Assembly: GCA_041675165.1 (NCBI GenBank)
Contig: JBAYUI010000002.1
Coordinates: 8,440-72,439, forward strand
Source of the DNA: CAIKZD01 sp041675165
GTDB lineage: Bacteria; Patescibacteriota; Minisyncoccia; Moranbacterales; UBA2206
Direction: 5' to 3'
Length of the DNA stretch: 64,000 nt
In this document: piece by piece, positions 63,598 through 64,000 of the stretch
Numbering within the stretch: the stretch's first letter is position 1
Layout of the letters: each line of letters starts with the position of its first letter
The notes under the pieces: model-generated
Database searches by the model: none
What the model was told of the DNA's origin: nothing
What the model saw: only the letters and a program-made list of their open reading frames with translations
Program-made: the position numbers and the translations under genes

Positions 63598-64000
63598 TTA
63601 TCGCAATTCTTGCGCTATGTCTTCAATTTTTATAATGCGACTGTCTTTCTCATTGCGCTTTTTGATTTCAACTCCGCCGGCCGCCAAAGATTTTTCGCTC
63701 AGGACGATGCGCCATGGAATGCCGATCAGATCGGAGTCGGTGAATTTAGCCCCAGCACTGACGTCACGGTCATCGAATAACACCTCAATATTATTTTTGA
63801 TCAGATCCTGATAAACTTTTCCAGCTTCTTCATCCTTGCCAAGGCTGATCAAGTGGACTTTAAATGGCGCGACGGATTCCGGCCAGATTATGCCGCGGTC
63901 GTCATGATACTTCTCCACTATAATGCCGACCAAGCGAGTGATGCCGATGCCATAACAGCCCATGATCGGGTATTGCTTTTCACCAACCTTATTCGCAAAA
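63598..64000 (-). CDS. proS: Prolyl-tRNA synthetase, C-terminal part (5' end beyond the window)
   Basis: The reverse frame is open from the window edge. It starts FANKVGEKQYPIMGCYGIGI, the class II motif 3 region of ProRS with the ATP-binding Arg (TRLVGIIVEKYHDDRGIIWP). The anticodon-binding domain follows (SVAPFKVHLISLGKDEEAGK, VLFDDRDVSAGAKFTDSDLI, GIPWRIVLSEKSL) and ends IEDIAQELR. About 134 residues are visible. It ends 75 bases from the long palindromes, which may terminate it. Confidence 0.93.
   Translation of the reverse strand, partial: FANKVGEKQYPIMGCYGIGITRLVGIIVEKYHDDRGIIWPESVAPFKVHLISLGKDEEAGKVYQDLIKNNIEVLFDDRDVSAGAKFTDSDLIGIPWRIVLSEKSLAAGGVEIKKRNEKDSRIIKIEDIAQELR

Overview
The window reads as a contig from a Candidatus Patescibacteria (CPR) genome, most likely a Parcubacteria/Moranbacteria-type lineage. 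I infer this from the short forms of core proteins (AlaRS without a C-Ala domain, EF-Ts of 192 aa, a RelA/SpoT without a C-terminal regulatory half), the sigma4-HARE protein, the gene set around a conjugation-type ATPase, a baseplate-J-like surface protein, and intergenic spaces packed with short-word inverted repeats. TGA is used as a normal stop, so the code is the standard bacterial one, not the recoded UGA of Gracilibacteria/SR1.

Layout. 1-2.4 kb: end of an energy-converting-hydrogenase-like membrane complex whose large subunit has lost most Ni ligands. 2.5-11.3 kb: leuS (with a second enzyme domain nested in it), a sugar nucleotidyltransferase, a DUF4258-like protein, an NRAMP-like transporter, rlmN and dxs. 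11.3-16.3 kb: an accessory segment with dinD, a large PD-(D/E)XK protein, a 57-aa DUF1508 protein, an unknown reverse-strand gene under a palindromic operator, a broken tRNA and two small genes. 16.3-21 kb: a MacB-like ABC pair, tRNA-Leu, parA and parB. 21-24.2 kb: a CPR hypothetical gene with a structured leader, then a diversity-generating retroelement (DGR) core: template repeat, avd on the other strand with a frameshifting poly-G tract, and a DGR-type reverse transcriptase. 24.3-29.4 kb (reverse strand): dprA, topA, relA/spoT. 29.4-34 kb: sigma4-HARE regulator and a type IV secretion-like ATPase locus. 34-41.5 kb: mnmA, alaS, an ADP-ribosyltransferase-like gene, tyrS and a MntA/HepT toxin-antitoxin pair. 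41.6-45.6 kb: a small secreted protein, an FtsA/PilM-like ATPase and the baseplate-J-like protein. 45.7-53.9 kb: infA-rpmJ-rpsM-rpsK-rpsD-rpoA-rplQ-rplM-rpsI, rpmE (reverse), rpsB-tsf, ricT-like and a TPR protein. 53.9-54.9 kb: a tRNA cluster (Thr-UGU, Tyr, Thr-GGU split by a group I intron, Trp) around rpmG. 55-64 kb: small membrane proteins, a metallophosphoesterase, mscL with a zinc ribbon, an ABC exporter, a YdjC deacetylase, a 57-aa membrane protein ending in a 62-bp perfect palindrome, and the end of proS.

Translation dominates the window (four aminoacyl-tRNA synthetases, ten ribosomal proteins, tRNAs, mnmA, rlmN), broken by accessory pieces. Several kinds of palindromic or short-word repeats lie between genes, and the same kinds also lie in frame inside leuS, mnmA, rlmN, dxs and the 6.35-kb gene. 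The items I would examine first are the nucleotidyltransferase nested in LeuRS, the intron-split tRNA-Thr, the DGR with its slippery avd, the Ni-free hydrogenase-like subunit and the in-frame repeat insertions.
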